15,829 bases of DNA from an uncultured Bacillaceae bacterium (GCA_945639745.1 CALZEK010000010.1:1-15829); one strand, 5' to 3'; positions 1 to 8,621 are shown, counted from the stretch's first letter. Translations and numbers: made by a program. The notes: generated from the sequence alone by a model not told the origin.

Positions 1-1284
1 TAGACGCATATCTAAAATTGCTTGTGCTTGTTTTTCTGATAAGTCAAAACGTTCAATCAGTCCAGTACGTGCAATGTCGGCATTTTTTGATTCACGAATT
101 AAAGTAATGACTTCATCTAAATGATCAAGTGCAATTTTAAGACCTTCTAAAATATGTGCTCGCGCTTCAGCTTTATTTAATTCAAATTGTGTTCGACGGC
201 GGATAATTTCAATTTGGTGCTCTAAATAATACTCTAAACATTGTTTTAATGTTAAAACACGTGGTTGACCATTAACGAGAGCTAATGTATTAATTCCAAA
301 TGTTGTTTGCAAAGCAGTGTGTTTATATAGATTATTTAAAACAACATCTGGATTCATCTCACGGCGAAGTCGCATAACGATTCTCATTCCATTACGGTCT
401 GATTCATCATTCAATTCTGTAATTCCTTCAATGCGTTTATCACGTACATGCTCTGCTATTTTTTCAATTAATTTGGCTTTGTTTACTTGATAAGGCAGTT
501 CCGTCACAATAATTGTTGTTGAACCATTAGGATTTTCTTCCATCTCGACACGTGCTCGAATTGTAATCGATCCTCTTCCAGTTTCATAAGCTTTTCTAAT
601 CCCGCTTCTACCCATAATAATGCCTGCAGTTGGAAAATCTGGTCCTGATATATGTTCTTCCATTAATTCATCAATTGTTATTTCTGGATTTTCACTTAAT
701 GCTAAGACTCCATCAATAACCTCTCCTAAATTATGCGGTGGAATATTTGTTGCCATACCTACTGCAATTCCTGACGAACCATTTACTAAAAGGTTTGGAA
801 AACGCGCTGGTAAAAAGACAGGCTCTCTTTCACTTCCATCATAATTATCTTGATAATCAATCGTATCTTTATTTATATCACGTAAAAGTTCCATAGATAA
901 CTTTGACATACGTGCTTCTGTGTAACGCATCGCAGCAGCCGAATCACCATCAACAGAACCAAAGTTTCCATGACCATCTACTAATAAATATCGGTGACTA
1001 AAATCTTGAGCCATTCTAACCATTGCTTCATAAATTGATGAATCTCCATGTGGATGGTATTTCCCCATTACATCACCAACAATACGTGCTGATTTTTTAT
1101 AAGCTTTGTCAGAATGCATGCCTGATTCATTCATTGCGTATAAAATACGACGGTGAACTGGTTTTAAACCATCTCTTACATCTGGAAGAGCACGTGAAAC
1201 TATAACACTCATCGCATAATCTAAAAATGAGGTGCGCATTTCATCACTTAAGTTAATTTGTTCTACATTTGATTTTTCTTCCAC
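1..1284 (-). CDS. gyrA: DNA gyrase subunit A, partial (N-terminal 428 codons)
   Basis: GyrA is the DNA-cleaving subunit of type II topoisomerase gyrase (A2B2), which introduces negative supercoils ahead of the fork. The frame stays open from the left window edge to a GTG at 1282-1284. It encodes a clear GyrA N-terminus: [19 protein letters not shown], then [19 protein letters not shown] at about residues 77-95, and [11 protein letters not shown] with the catalytic tyrosine at residue 121. The GTG start is preceded by GGGAGG about 9 nt upstream, and no better in-frame start lies upstream of it. The visible end (ILDMRL) falls at the end of the breakage-reunion core, so the C-terminal DNA-wrapping beta-pinwheel lies outside the window. 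The gene is 43 nt downstream of gyrB and probably in the same operon. The quinolone-determining positions carry Ser82, Ser83 and Glu86, the usual susceptible-type residues. Identification is certain; the exact start is likely. Confidence 0.97.
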   Translation of the reverse strand, partial: MEEKSNVEQINLSDEMRTSFLDYAMSVIVSRALPDVRDGLKPVHRRILYAMNESGMHSDKAYKKSARIVGDVMGKYHPHGDSSIYEAMVRMAQDFSHRYLLVDGHGNFGSVDGDSAAAMRYTEARMSKLSMELLRDINKDTIDYQDNYDGSEREPVFLPARFPNLLVNGSSGIAVGMATNIPPHNLGEVIDGVLALSENPEITIDELMEEHISGPDFPTAGIIMGRSGIRKAYETGRGSITIRARVEMEENPNGSTTIIVTELPYQVNKAKLIEKIAEHVRDKRIEGITELNDESDRNGMRIVMRLRREMNPDVVLNNLYKHTALQTTFGINTLALVNGQPRVLTLKQCLEYYLEHQIEIIRRRTQFELNKAEARAHILEGLKIALDHLDEVITLIRESKNADIARTGLIERFDLSEKQAQAILDMRL

Positions 1285-1327
1285 TACTATTGACCTCCCA
1301 ATGGCTTTTCTTTCTATATATACTTAC

Positions 1328-3268
<1,941 letters not shown>

Positions 3269-3287
3269 TCAATTTTCAACTAAAGTT

Positions 3288-3551
3288 TTAATAGTTATCA
3301 ATTTTGTTAATAATGTCAGTCATATTAAATTTTTTCTTTAATGTGACAGGGGAATAAGAACTATAATATATATAATCATCAGTTATAATAATTGATTTAC
3401 TTATTGTTGGATCACCAATTAATTCATTTTGATGTTTTTTATCTTCAAGTAAGTTAGTTAATTTTATGGATGATTTTTTTAATTGTATATCTAAAATGGC
3501 AATTAAGTTTTTTGAATGTATTACATGCTCATCATCTAAATCAATAAACAT
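3288..3551 (-). CDS. remB: RemB/YaaB-type extracellular matrix regulator (DUF370 family)
   Basis: This small protein of 87 aa matches the YaaB/RemB family found between recF and gyrB in Bacillus. The N-terminus MFIDLDDEHVIHSKNLIAI and the motif YYSSYSPVTLKKKF near residues 62-75 resemble B. subtilis RemB (MYIHLGDD.., YYSPLSSSTLKKR). In B. subtilis RemA and RemB help activate biofilm-matrix operons; RemA is a DNA-binding protein that wraps DNA in oligomers. That role is family knowledge and may not hold here. The start is fixed by AAAGGTGG, which overlaps the recF stop codon (gap 13 nt), implying translational coupling in the operon. The middle (KKHQNELIGDPTISKSIIIT) is Lys/Ile-rich and little conserved. 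Family assignment is fairly firm from similarity and synteny; function is inferred. Confidence 0.85.
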   Translation of the reverse strand: MFIDLDDEHVIHSKNLIAILDIQLKKSSIKLTNLLEDKKHQNELIGDPTISKSIIITDDYIYYSSYSPVTLKKKFNMTDIINKIDNY

Positions 3552-3564
3552 TATTTGTCCACCT

Positions 3565-4680
3565 TTATTTTTTTGTGACTACCCCATTAACGACTTCAAA
3601 TAGCGCTGCTTTTTGGATCGTTTCATGATTTATTCCATCAATATTTGTTGTCGAAACGAACGTTTGGACTTTACCTTCTATCGCACTTAATAAATGAGAC
3701 TGTCTAAAATCATCTAATTCACTTAAAACATCATCTAAAAGTAAGATCGGATAGGAGCCAATTTCATTATATATTAAGTCGATTTCAGCTAGTTTTAGAG
3801 CAAGTGCTGTTGTTCTTTGTTGTCCCTGGGAACCGTATATCTTCACTTCTTTATCATTAATAAAGAAAAGTAAGTCATCTCGATGTGGACCAATTAAAGT
3901 CGTTCCTCTAAATATCTCATTTTTTTCAATTTTTTTAAATTGATCAGCTAAACTTATTTTTAAGTCTTCTAAAGTTGCTTCTTCGTCTAATTGTAAAGAT
4001 GGTGCATATTCTATTCGCAAATGTTCTAATTCTCGACTTATTTCATAATGAATAGGAATTGCCCAACTTCTTAATAACTTTAAATATTTAAAGCGACCTA
4101 ATAAAACGTGACTAGCATGCGCAATTAATTGTTCGGTAACTACTTCGAGTAGAGTCAAGTCTGGAGATTGTTTCTGCTGAAGTTGTTTTAACAAATGATT
4201 TCTTTGTTTTAAAATTTTTTGATATTCTCCTAGATGATAAACATACATCGGTTGAATTTGACCTAGTTCCATATCGATATATCTTCTTCTGTTTTGTGGA
4301 GAACCTTTTACTAAAGTTAAATCTTCAGGTGCAAACATAACAATATTCAAAGCGCCAATGTACTCACTTAACTTACTTTGTTCTAAGTGATTTATTTTAG
4401 CTTTCTTTCCTTGCTTATGAAAAATCAATTCAAGTGGAAGATTTCTATTTTTTTTATATAAAACACCTGAGACTTTAGCAAATTCAGCATTCCATTTAAT
4501 TAATTCTCGATCATTAGTTGTGCGATAGGATTTTGTAAATGCTAAAATATATAAAGCTTCTAATAAATTCGTTTTACCTTGAGCATTTTCTCCAATTATA
4601 ACGTTTACTTGATTATCAAATGTAATATCTAATTCTTTATAATTACGATAATCTTTTAGTTTTAATTCTTTTATATACAT
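3565..4680 (-). CDS. recF: DNA replication and repair protein RecF
   Basis: RecF is an SMC-like ATPase that, with RecO and RecR, loads RecA at single-strand gaps and stalled forks. The 371 aa length is typical. Seen in order: the start [14 protein letters not shown], Walker A in [18 protein letters not shown] (residues about 28-45), a long central arm, GPHRDD at 264-269, the ABC signature SQGQQR at 284-289, and Walker [12 protein letters not shown] at 313-323 with the D-loop. The ATG at 4678-4680 has ATGAGGC about 7 nt upstream. It is 27 nt downstream of yaaA and is followed after 13 nt by remB. Location next to dnaN/yaaA is the standard Bacilli arrangement. No defects are seen. Confidence 0.98.
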   Translation of the reverse strand: MYIKELKLKDYRNYKELDITFDNQVNVIIGENAQGKTNLLEALYILAFTKSYRTTNDRELIKWNAEFAKVSGVLYKKNRNLPLELIFHKQGKKAKINHLEQSKLSEYIGALNIVMFAPEDLTLVKGSPQNRRRYIDMELGQIQPMYVYHLGEYQKILKQRNHLLKQLQQKQSPDLTLLEVVTEQLIAHASHVLLGRFKYLKLLRSWAIPIHYEISRELEHLRIEYAPSLQLDEEATLEDLKISLADQFKKIEKNEIFRGTTLIGPHRDDLLFFINDKEVKIYGSQGQQRTTALALKLAEIDLIYNEIGSYPILLLDDVLSELDDFRQSHLLSAIEGKVQTFVSTTNIDGINHETIQKAALFEVVNGVVTKK

Positions 4681-4707
4681 ATATTTGCCTCATTTAAAAT
4701 CAATCAA

Positions 4708-4923
4708 TTACTTACCTTTAACAACATAAGTCTCACCTGAAGTTAGTCTGACAATATCTTTTAAATACACTTTGCGACCACGTCTATGATCTAATTGGTC
4801 ATTAACATACGCACCCTCTTCAGCGAGGTAACCTTTAATCATACCACCAGAATCAAATTTATTTGTTAATTTTAATAACTGTCCGAGTGTGATGAATGGT
4901 GTTGTAATTTTAATTTCTTCCAT
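4708..4923 (-). CDS. yaaA: S4-domain RNA-binding protein YaaA
   Basis: This protein of 71 aa consists almost entirely of one S4 RNA-binding fold: ITLGQLLKLTNKFDSGG (residues about 11-27), then GAYVNDQLDHRRGRKVYLKD (about 38-57), with the basic RRGRK loop expected to contact RNA. It is the conserved small gene between dnaN and recF in Bacilli. YaaA has been linked to ribosomes or rRNA in B. subtilis, but a precise role is not settled. The start ATG at 4921-4923 has AGGTGA about 8 nt upstream. It is the first gene after the dnaN terminator and therefore the likely first gene of the yaaA-recF-remB-gyrB-gyrA operon. Confidence 0.95.
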   Translation of the reverse strand: MEEIKITTPFITLGQLLKLTNKFDSGGMIKGYLAEEGAYVNDQLDHRRGRKVYLKDIVRLTSGETYVVKGK

Positions 4924-4992
4924 TTTTAATTCACCTAGCTTCTTTTATATCTTCTTCTAAAATCTTCTTATTAACTATTCTACTAAAGTTTT

Positions 4993-5059
4993 AACCTTTT
5001 TGGAAGGTTTACCCCTTATTTAATCTTAATTACGCTTAAAACCCTTTAAAAAGGATTTT
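4993..5059 (-). other. Two small hairpins in the probable yaaA leader
   Basis: The 175-nt stretch between the dnaN terminator and yaaA is A+T-rich and holds two inverted repeats. One pairs 5038-5047 with 5050-5059 (10 bp on the minus strand including one T-G wobble, only 2 nt between the arms, followed by TTTT). The other pairs 4993-4998 with 5004-5009 (AACCTT/AAGGTT, 5-nt loop). On the minus strand the first resembles a weak terminator. I could not identify a convincing promoter here, so whether the hairpins are transcribed is inference. Confidence 0.45.
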
Positions 5060-5098
5060 TTAACAAGTTTCGAAAGACATCTGCTTATTTTCCGAAAT

Positions 5099-5139
5099 AA
5101 AAACACCTCATTTCTAAATTTTAGAAATAAGGTGTTTTT
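5099..5139 (-). terminator. Rho-independent terminator after dnaN (bidirectional form)
   Basis: Just past the dnaN stop lies a near-perfect hairpin. Bases 5101-5108 (AAACACCT) pair with 5130-5137 (AGGTGTTT), and 5110-5118 pair with 5120-5128; the single unpaired position (5109/5129) becomes a G-T wobble on the minus strand. It is flanked by A runs and T runs on both sides, so it could stop transcription from either direction. It ends the dnaA-dnaN unit and separates it from the yaaA operon. Confidence 0.88.
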
Positions 5140-5143
5140 GTAA

Positions 5144-6280
5144 TTAAAATGTTCGAACAGGTAAAATCAATTGTAAAATCGATTCATTATTAGGAATTTT
5201 AATAATAAAAGGTCGCATTGCACCTGTGAAATTAATTTGCACTTCTTCATTTTCAATCGTTTTTAATGTATCTAACATATATTTCGAACTAAATGATATT
5301 TTTAACTCATCACCATCAAATGAATTAACATTTAATTCTTCAGTTACATAACCAACTTCTGGCGATTGGCTAGATACTTCAATTATATTATCTTCTTTTG
5401 TATCAAGGCGCACAACATTATTTTGTTCTCTATTTGCAAGCAATGCTGCTCTTTCAATTGTATGAATTAGTTCTCTTCTATCAACAAATAGTGTTGTTTC
5501 ACTATGATCTGGTATTAAACGTGATGTCTCTGGGTAATTACCATTCAATAATCTAGATAAGAAAAATAAATTTTCTGTAGAAAATAATATTTGATTTTTC
5601 ATTAAGCTGACATTAATTTTCTCATCAGTATCTTCAAGAATTTTAGAAAGTTCTTGAAGACTTTTTCCAGGTATAACAATATTCATATCATCTATTTCAG
5701 CTTCTTCAATCTCTAGTGAACTAAGTGCTAAACGATGACTATCTGTTGCTGTAAATTCTAATTCTTTGTTTTCTAATTTAACATTAACACCCGTTAAGAT
5801 TGGTCTTGTCTCCATTGTAGATACTGCAAATACTGTTTGTTTAATTAAAGTTTTTAAATTATTAATTGAGATTTCAAATGTATCATCTGATTGAAATGGT
5901 GGTAGCTGTGGATATTCTTCACTACTTTGTCCATTTAAAGAAAATACCGCATGTCCTGATCTAATAGTAGCTTTTAATTCATCATCTACAGTTATTTCTA
6001 CAAGTTCTTCAGGTAATTTTTTGATGATTTCTGGAAAATGAGGAACAGGTAAAATAATTGTTCCTTCGCTCATATTAGTAATTATTTCTTCGTCACCTAT
6101 TTTTTGTGGAATATGAGCCTGAATAGTTATATCTGAATTACTTCCTGTTAAAATCACGTGATTATTCCGAACATCTATTTTCATACCTGTCAGAATTGGA
6201 ATTACTGTTCGAGATGATATTGCATTGACAACAGATTGAATATTATTTAGTAAATGTTGTTTTTTTATAACGAACTTCAT
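5144..6280 (-). CDS. dnaN: DNA polymerase III subunit beta (sliding clamp)
   Basis: DnaN forms the dimeric ring that tethers polymerase to DNA and binds DnaE/PolC, MutS, MutL, YabA and others through clamp-binding motifs. The 378 aa length matches Bacillus DnaN. It shows the three tandem clamp domains: start MKFVIKKQHLLNNIQSVVNA, TVIPILTGMKIDV in domain I, METRPILTGVNVKLEN and ATDSHRLALSSLE in domain II, and the ending ILQLILPVRTF typical of the protein-binding C-terminal segment. The ATG at 6278-6280 has AGGAGG about 8 nt upstream. It lies 184 nt downstream of dnaA. That gap carries the origin unwinding element, so the dnaA-dnaN mRNA would include it. No separate strong dnaN promoter was recognised. 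Confidence 0.99.
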   Translation of the reverse strand: MKFVIKKQHLLNNIQSVVNAISSRTVIPILTGMKIDVRNNHVILTGSNSDITIQAHIPQKIGDEEIITNMSEGTIILPVPHFPEIIKKLPEELVEITVDDELKATIRSGHAVFSLNGQSSEEYPQLPPFQSDDTFEISINNLKTLIKQTVFAVSTMETRPILTGVNVKLENKELEFTATDSHRLALSSLEIEEAEIDDMNIVIPGKSLQELSKILEDTDEKINVSLMKNQILFSTENLFFLSRLLNGNYPETSRLIPDHSETTLFVDRRELIHTIERAALLANREQNNVVRLDTKEDNIIEVSSQSPEVGYVTEELNVNSFDGDELKISFSSKYMLDTLKTIENEEVQINFTGAMRPFIIKIPNNESILQLILPVRTF

Positions 6281-6304
6281 TTTTTAATCCTCCTATAGAA
6301 TGTC

Positions 6305-6336
6305 ATCTTATGTATATATATTATTATTTAAGTACT
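6305..6336. other. A+T-rich tract, probable DNA unwinding element
   Basis: The stretch is nearly pure A+T, with repeated TATATA and TTATTATTTA steps, and directly abuts the DnaA-trio on the side away from the nearest DnaA box. In B. subtilis the A+T-rich duplex-unwinding element occupies the same relative place between dnaA and dnaN. The boundary toward dnaN is approximate. Confidence 0.7.
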
Positions 6337-6354
6337 TAGTAATAGTAGTAATAC
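6337..6354 (+). promoter_or_regulatory. DnaA-trio array (origin unwinding motif)
   Basis: Six consecutive triplets read TAG TAA TAG TAG TAA TAC on the plus strand. The DnaA-trio described for B. subtilis is a run of 3'-(G/A)AT-5' triplets, that is 5'-TA(G/A) on one strand, to which DnaA filaments bind as single strand during melting. Here the array sits 9 nt from a DnaA box (6364-6372) and runs into the A+T tract, in the expected order of box, trios, unwinding element. Confidence 0.75.
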
Positions 6355-6363
6355 TTGTTAATA

Positions 6364-6372
6364 TGTTGATAA
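6364..6372 (-). promoter_or_regulatory. DnaA box next to the trio array
   Basis: On the minus strand this reads TTATCAACA, one mismatch from the consensus TTATCCACA. Its orientation and distance (9 nt) relative to the trio triplets suit nucleation of a DnaA filament running toward the unwinding element. Confidence 0.6.
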
Positions 6373-6415
6373 GTCGTATAACAATAATAATTCAATGAGT
6401 TAAGTGATGTTATTA

Positions 6416-6458
6416 ACATGTGCATAGATTGAACCGAAAAAAGAAGTTATGCACATGT
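6416..6458. repeat. Inverted pair of DnaA boxes just past the dnaA stop
   Basis: ACATGTGCATA (6416-6426) and TATGCACATGT (6448-6458) form a perfect 11-bp inverted repeat with 21 nt between. Each arm contains a DnaA-box-like site: TTATGCACA on the plus strand at 6447-6455 (fits TTATNCACA) and CTATGCACA on the minus strand at 6419-6427 (one mismatch). The repeat begins 7 bp past the dnaA stop, so in RNA it would also form a stem-loop in the dnaA 3' region. No T run follows on the minus strand, so it is not a terminator. Confidence 0.7.
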
Positions 6459-6464
6459 GTAAAA

Positions 6465-7808
6465 TCAAAACTTATTGATATCCTCCATTAAATTTTTAAT
6501 TTCGTTTGCTAAATTTTCATCTGTTTCTAATTCTTTAATAATTTTATTGTGAGCATGAATAACAGTAGTGTGATCTCGACCACCAAATTCTTGACCAATT
6601 TTTGGTAAAGATAATTCTGTTAGTTCCCTTGTTAAGTACATGGCTATTTGTCTAGGATAAGCAATAGCTCGCGTTCTTTTTTTTGATAAAAAGTCATTTA
6701 TTTTGACGTCATATTTTTCAGCAACGATATTTTGAATTACTTTTGGTGTAATCATTTTAGGTTGCTTATTAGGAATAATATCTTTTAGTGCTTCGGTTGC
6801 AAGTTCTGTATTAATATCTTCATTTACAAGAGATGAATACGCAACAACTCTTACTAAGGCTCCTTCTAATTCACGTATATTTGTATCAATTTGATTAGCA
6901 ATGTAATGCATTACTTCATTAGAAATATCCGTTAAACCTTCTGCCTTTGCTTTTTTAGAAAGAATTGCTATACGTGTTTCTAAATCAGGTGGAGATATGT
7001 CAGTAATTAATCCCCATTCAAATCTTGATCTTAAACGTTCTTCTAAAGTAGGAATTTCTTTAGGTGGTCGATCACTGGAAATTATTATTTGTTTATTTTC
7101 TTCATGGAGTGTATTAAAGGTATGGAAAAATTCTTCTTGAGTTTGTTCTTTTCCAGCTAAAAATTGGATATCGTCAACGAGTAAAATATCAACATTTCTA
7201 TATTTATTTCGAAAATTTTCAGCTTTATTTTCCATAATAGAATTAATAAATTCATTTGTGAACTTCTCAGACGATAAGTACATAACATTTTTATCAGGAT
7301 GATGTTCTAAGACATAGTGTCCAATCGCATGCATTAAATGTGTTTTACCTAGCCCAACGCCTCCATAAATAAACAAAGGATTATAAGATTTAGCAGGAGC
7401 TTCAGCTACAGCTAATGATGCTGCATGTGCGAATCGATTTGTTGATCCGACTACAAATGTATCAAAAGTATATTTAGGATTAAGCATATTTATAATTGAA
7501 TTTTTAGGTTTTTTTAATTGATTTAAATTCATTTTATCTGTTTTTATATTATCTACTTGATCATCGGGAATAATAAATTTCACTTGTAGTTTAGCACCAG
7601 TAACTTCATATAGTAATGAGCTAATAACTTGAGTATAACGTTGATCTAACCAGTTTTTTGTAAATTCATTAGGGACAGATACGAAAAACATATCATCTTG
7701 CAAATCGCGTGCTTCTGTATGTTTTAACCATGTTTCAAAACTAGGTTTACTTATTTTTTCTTTCATTTTATTTAATATATCGTTCCAAAGTTCATTAATA
7801 TTATTCAA
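6465..7808 (-). CDS. dnaA: Chromosomal replication initiator protein DnaA
   Basis: DnaA is the AAA+ ATPase that binds DnaA boxes, melts the origin and helps load the replicative helicase. It is 447 aa, like Bacillus DnaA. Domain I (residues 1-80) has [10 protein letters not shown] and [13 protein letters not shown]; a short linker (about 81-108) follows. The AAA+ core has Walker A GGVGLGKT at 149-156, Walker B LLVDDIQF at 209-216, and [13 protein letters not shown] with the arginine finger region near 257-267. Domain IV carries the DNA-binding signature [11 protein letters not shown] at 409-419. The start is TTG at 7806-7808, preceded by GAGAGGTG with 7 nt spacing. It aligns exactly with the B. 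subtilis N-terminus (MENILDLW against MNNINELW), and no ATG fits. The leader contains a promoter candidate and a terminator-shaped hairpin, and DnaA boxes lie upstream, consistent with autoregulation. Confidence 0.99.
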   Translation of the reverse strand: MNNINELWNDILNKMKEKISKPSFETWLKHTEARDLQDDMFFVSVPNEFTKNWLDQRYTQVISSLLYEVTGAKLQVKFIIPDDQVDNIKTDKMNLNQLKKPKNSIINMLNPKYTFDTFVVGSTNRFAHAASLAVAEAPAKSYNPLFIYGGVGLGKTHLMHAIGHYVLEHHPDKNVMYLSSEKFTNEFINSIMENKAENFRNKYRNVDILLVDDIQFLAGKEQTQEEFFHTFNTLHEENKQIIISSDRPPKEIPTLEERLRSRFEWGLITDISPPDLETRIAILSKKAKAEGLTDISNEVMHYIANQIDTNIRELEGALVRVVAYSSLVNEDINTELATEALKDIIPNKQPKMITPKVIQNIVAEKYDVKINDFLSKKRTRAIAYPRQIAMYLTRELTELSLPKIGQEFGGRDHTTVIHAHNKIIKELETDENLANEIKNLMEDINKF

Positions 7809-7837
7809 AACAGAGCACCTCTCTACTTAATTAGATT

Positions 7838-7901
7838 AAAAAAGCCTTTCTTAATTTATCTCACTAATAAATGAGTAAAAAAGTGTGAGATGATAGAAAG
7901 G
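7838..7901 (-). terminator. Terminator-shaped hairpin in the dnaA 5' leader
   Basis: CCTTTCT (7845-7851) pairs with AGAAAGG (7895-7901), and ATCTCAC (7858-7864) pairs with GTGAGAT (7885-7891), giving two stacked 7-bp stems around an asymmetric internal loop. On the minus strand the hairpin is followed by CTTTTTT (T run 7838-7843), 30 nt before the dnaA start. A short alternative hairpin (CTCA 7860-7863 with TGAG 7872-7875) would compete with the inner stem. It lies downstream of the candidate dnaA promoter, so it may act as an attenuator or readthrough terminator. The structure is seen; the function is inferred. Confidence 0.6.
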
Positions 7902-7933
7902 TTAATTAGATTTTATTTAAAAGTAACTTATAC

Positions 7934-7963
7934 ATAGTAATACAGATAGGTATTTTAATTCAA
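7934..7963 (-). promoter_or_regulatory. Candidate dnaA promoter
   Basis: On the minus strand TTGAAT (7958-7963) and TACTAT (7934-7939) are separated by 18 nt. Matches to the sigma-A consensus are four or five of six per box. It would start transcription near 7927, giving a leader of about 120 nt that contains the hairpin at 7838-7901. No better candidate was seen between the DnaA boxes and dnaA. Confidence 0.4.
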
Positions 7964-7974
7964 GTTATTAACAT
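7964..7974. repeat. GTTATTAACAT, 11-bp repeat shared by both origin halves
   Basis: The 11-mer at 7964-7974 occurs again in the same orientation at 6409-6419 in the dnaA-dnaN gap. Its core TTATTAACA matches the DnaA box at seven of nine positions, so both copies may be weak boxes. The copy here abuts the -35 box of the candidate dnaA promoter. Confidence 0.5.
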
Positions 7975-8004
7975 AATTAACATGTACAAAAAAGAAAAAT
8001 TAAC

Positions 8005-8021
8005 AAGAACGGAAAGTTCTT
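8005..8021. repeat. Small inverted repeat beside the DnaA boxes
   Basis: AAGAAC (8005-8010) and GTTCTT (8016-8021) are a perfect 6-bp inverted repeat with 5 nt between. It sits 7 bp from the consensus DnaA box and about 45 bp upstream of the candidate dnaA -35. It could be an operator or merely local structure. Confidence 0.4.
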
Positions 8022-8027
8022 AACAGA

Positions 8028-8074
8028 TTATCCACAGGTTGGGGATAATTAATTGCAAGGATTAACTATCCACA
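8028..8074. promoter_or_regulatory. Cluster of three DnaA boxes upstream of dnaA
   Basis: A perfect consensus box TTATCCACA lies at 8028-8036 on the plus strand. TGGGGATAA at 8040-8048 is a minus-strand box with one mismatch (TTATCCCCA). CTATCCACA at 8066-8074 is a plus-strand box with one mismatch. The tight cluster between divergent dnaA and rpmH matches the upstream origin half of Bacillus and would also place DnaA over its own promoter region. Confidence 0.85.
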
Positions 8075-8081
8075 AGCATAA

Positions 8082-8096
8082 GTATAACAATAATAA
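8082..8096. repeat. 15-bp exact repeat shared by both origin halves
   Basis: GTATAACAATAATAA at 8082-8096 recurs identically and in the same orientation at 6376-6390 in the dnaA-dnaN gap, about 1.7 kb away. Both copies lie within about 10 bp of a DnaA box or near-box. No known protein site was recognised in it. Confidence 0.6.
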
Positions 8097-8183
8097 CAAA
8101 AAAAAGTCGATATAGCAATCTTTAAAGAAATTATTAGCATTATTAACAAGTCCTGTATAAATTTAATTAACAAGGGGGTAACT

Positions 8184-8192
8184 TGTGGTTAA
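8184..8192 (-). promoter_or_regulatory. Isolated DnaA box, one mismatch
   Basis: TGTGGTTAA on the plus strand reads TTAACCACA on the minus strand, one mismatch from TTATCCACA. It lies about 110 bp from the main cluster toward rpmH. A weaker relative, TTGTCAACA (two mismatches), follows at 8195-8203. Confidence 0.5.
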
Positions 8193-8336
8193 AGTTGTCA
8201 ACAAGATAGAAAAAAATAAAAATAAAAAAGTTTTGAGTGAATAGAATATAATTAGATTGTTAATAAGTTTTAACTGGAAAAAATCTAATAAATAGAGAGA
8301 GGTAAAAGTAAATGACAAAAGAAATTTAGTAGATTG

Positions 8337-8365
8337 TTGACTAAGAGCTTTTGTTTACGTATAAT
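8337..8365 (+). promoter_or_regulatory. Promoter P1 for rpmH (strong sigma-A type)
   Basis: TTGACT (8337-8342) and TATAAT (8360-8365) are separated by exactly 17 nt: five of six and six of six matches to the housekeeping consensus. It would start transcription near 8372 and give an rpmH leader of about 115 nt. Confidence 0.85.
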
Positions 8366-8406
8366 AAAAAATACAGTTTAATTATAAAAGGAACGTTGTA
8401 TAGTGT

Positions 8407-8435
8407 TTGATTTTTACAAACAATTGTTGTATAAA
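8407..8435 (+). promoter_or_regulatory. Promoter P2 for rpmH
   Basis: TTGATT (8407-8412) and TATAAA (8430-8435) have a 17-nt spacer containing the palindrome AACAATTGTT. It lies 70 bp downstream of P1 and about 50 bp before the rpmH start, leaving room for the AGGAGGTG ribosome site. Confidence 0.65.
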
Positions 8436-8485
8436 CGTTAAAGTACGTTTCTATATAGTTAATTCATATTAGGAGGTGCGTAATA

Positions 8486-8620
8486 ATGAAAAGAACATTC
8501 CAACCAAATAACCGTAAGCGTAAAAAAGAACATGGTTTTCGCGCAAGAATGAGCACGAAAAACGGTCGTAAAGTTTTAGCACGTCGTCGTCAAAAAGGTC
8601 GTAAAGTATTATCTGCATAA
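8486..8620 (+). CDS. rpmH: 50S ribosomal protein L34 (bL34)
   Basis: L34 is a tiny basic protein of the large ribosomal subunit. The 44-aa product reads [20 protein letters not shown] at the start and ends GRKVLSA, a full match to the L34 family in length and in motifs ([27 protein letters not shown]). The ribosome site AGGAGGTG at 8471-8478 is close to perfect, 7 nt from the ATG. Two promoters lie upstream and a strong terminator directly downstream, so high, independently controlled expression is expected. A long reverse-strand frame over it is an artefact of base composition. Confidence 0.99.
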   Translation: MKRTFQPNNRKRKKEHGFRARMSTKNGRKVLARRRQKGRKVLSA

Positions 8621-8621
8621 G

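Larger units (their letters stand above)
6281..8485. other. oriC: Bipartite chromosomal origin of replication (oriC)
   Basis: Two non-coding blocks flank dnaA: 6281-6464 between dnaA and dnaN, and 7809-8485 between dnaA and rpmH. Both contain DnaA boxes (TTATCCACA family), and the dnaN-proximal block also holds trio triplets and an A+T-only tract. Gene orientation flips between dnaA (minus) and rpmH (plus), as expected at an origin. The layout is that of the B. subtilis bipartite origin (upstream and downstream DnaA-box subregions around dnaA). The assignment rests on synteny plus visible sites; origin activity is inferred. Confidence 0.93.
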
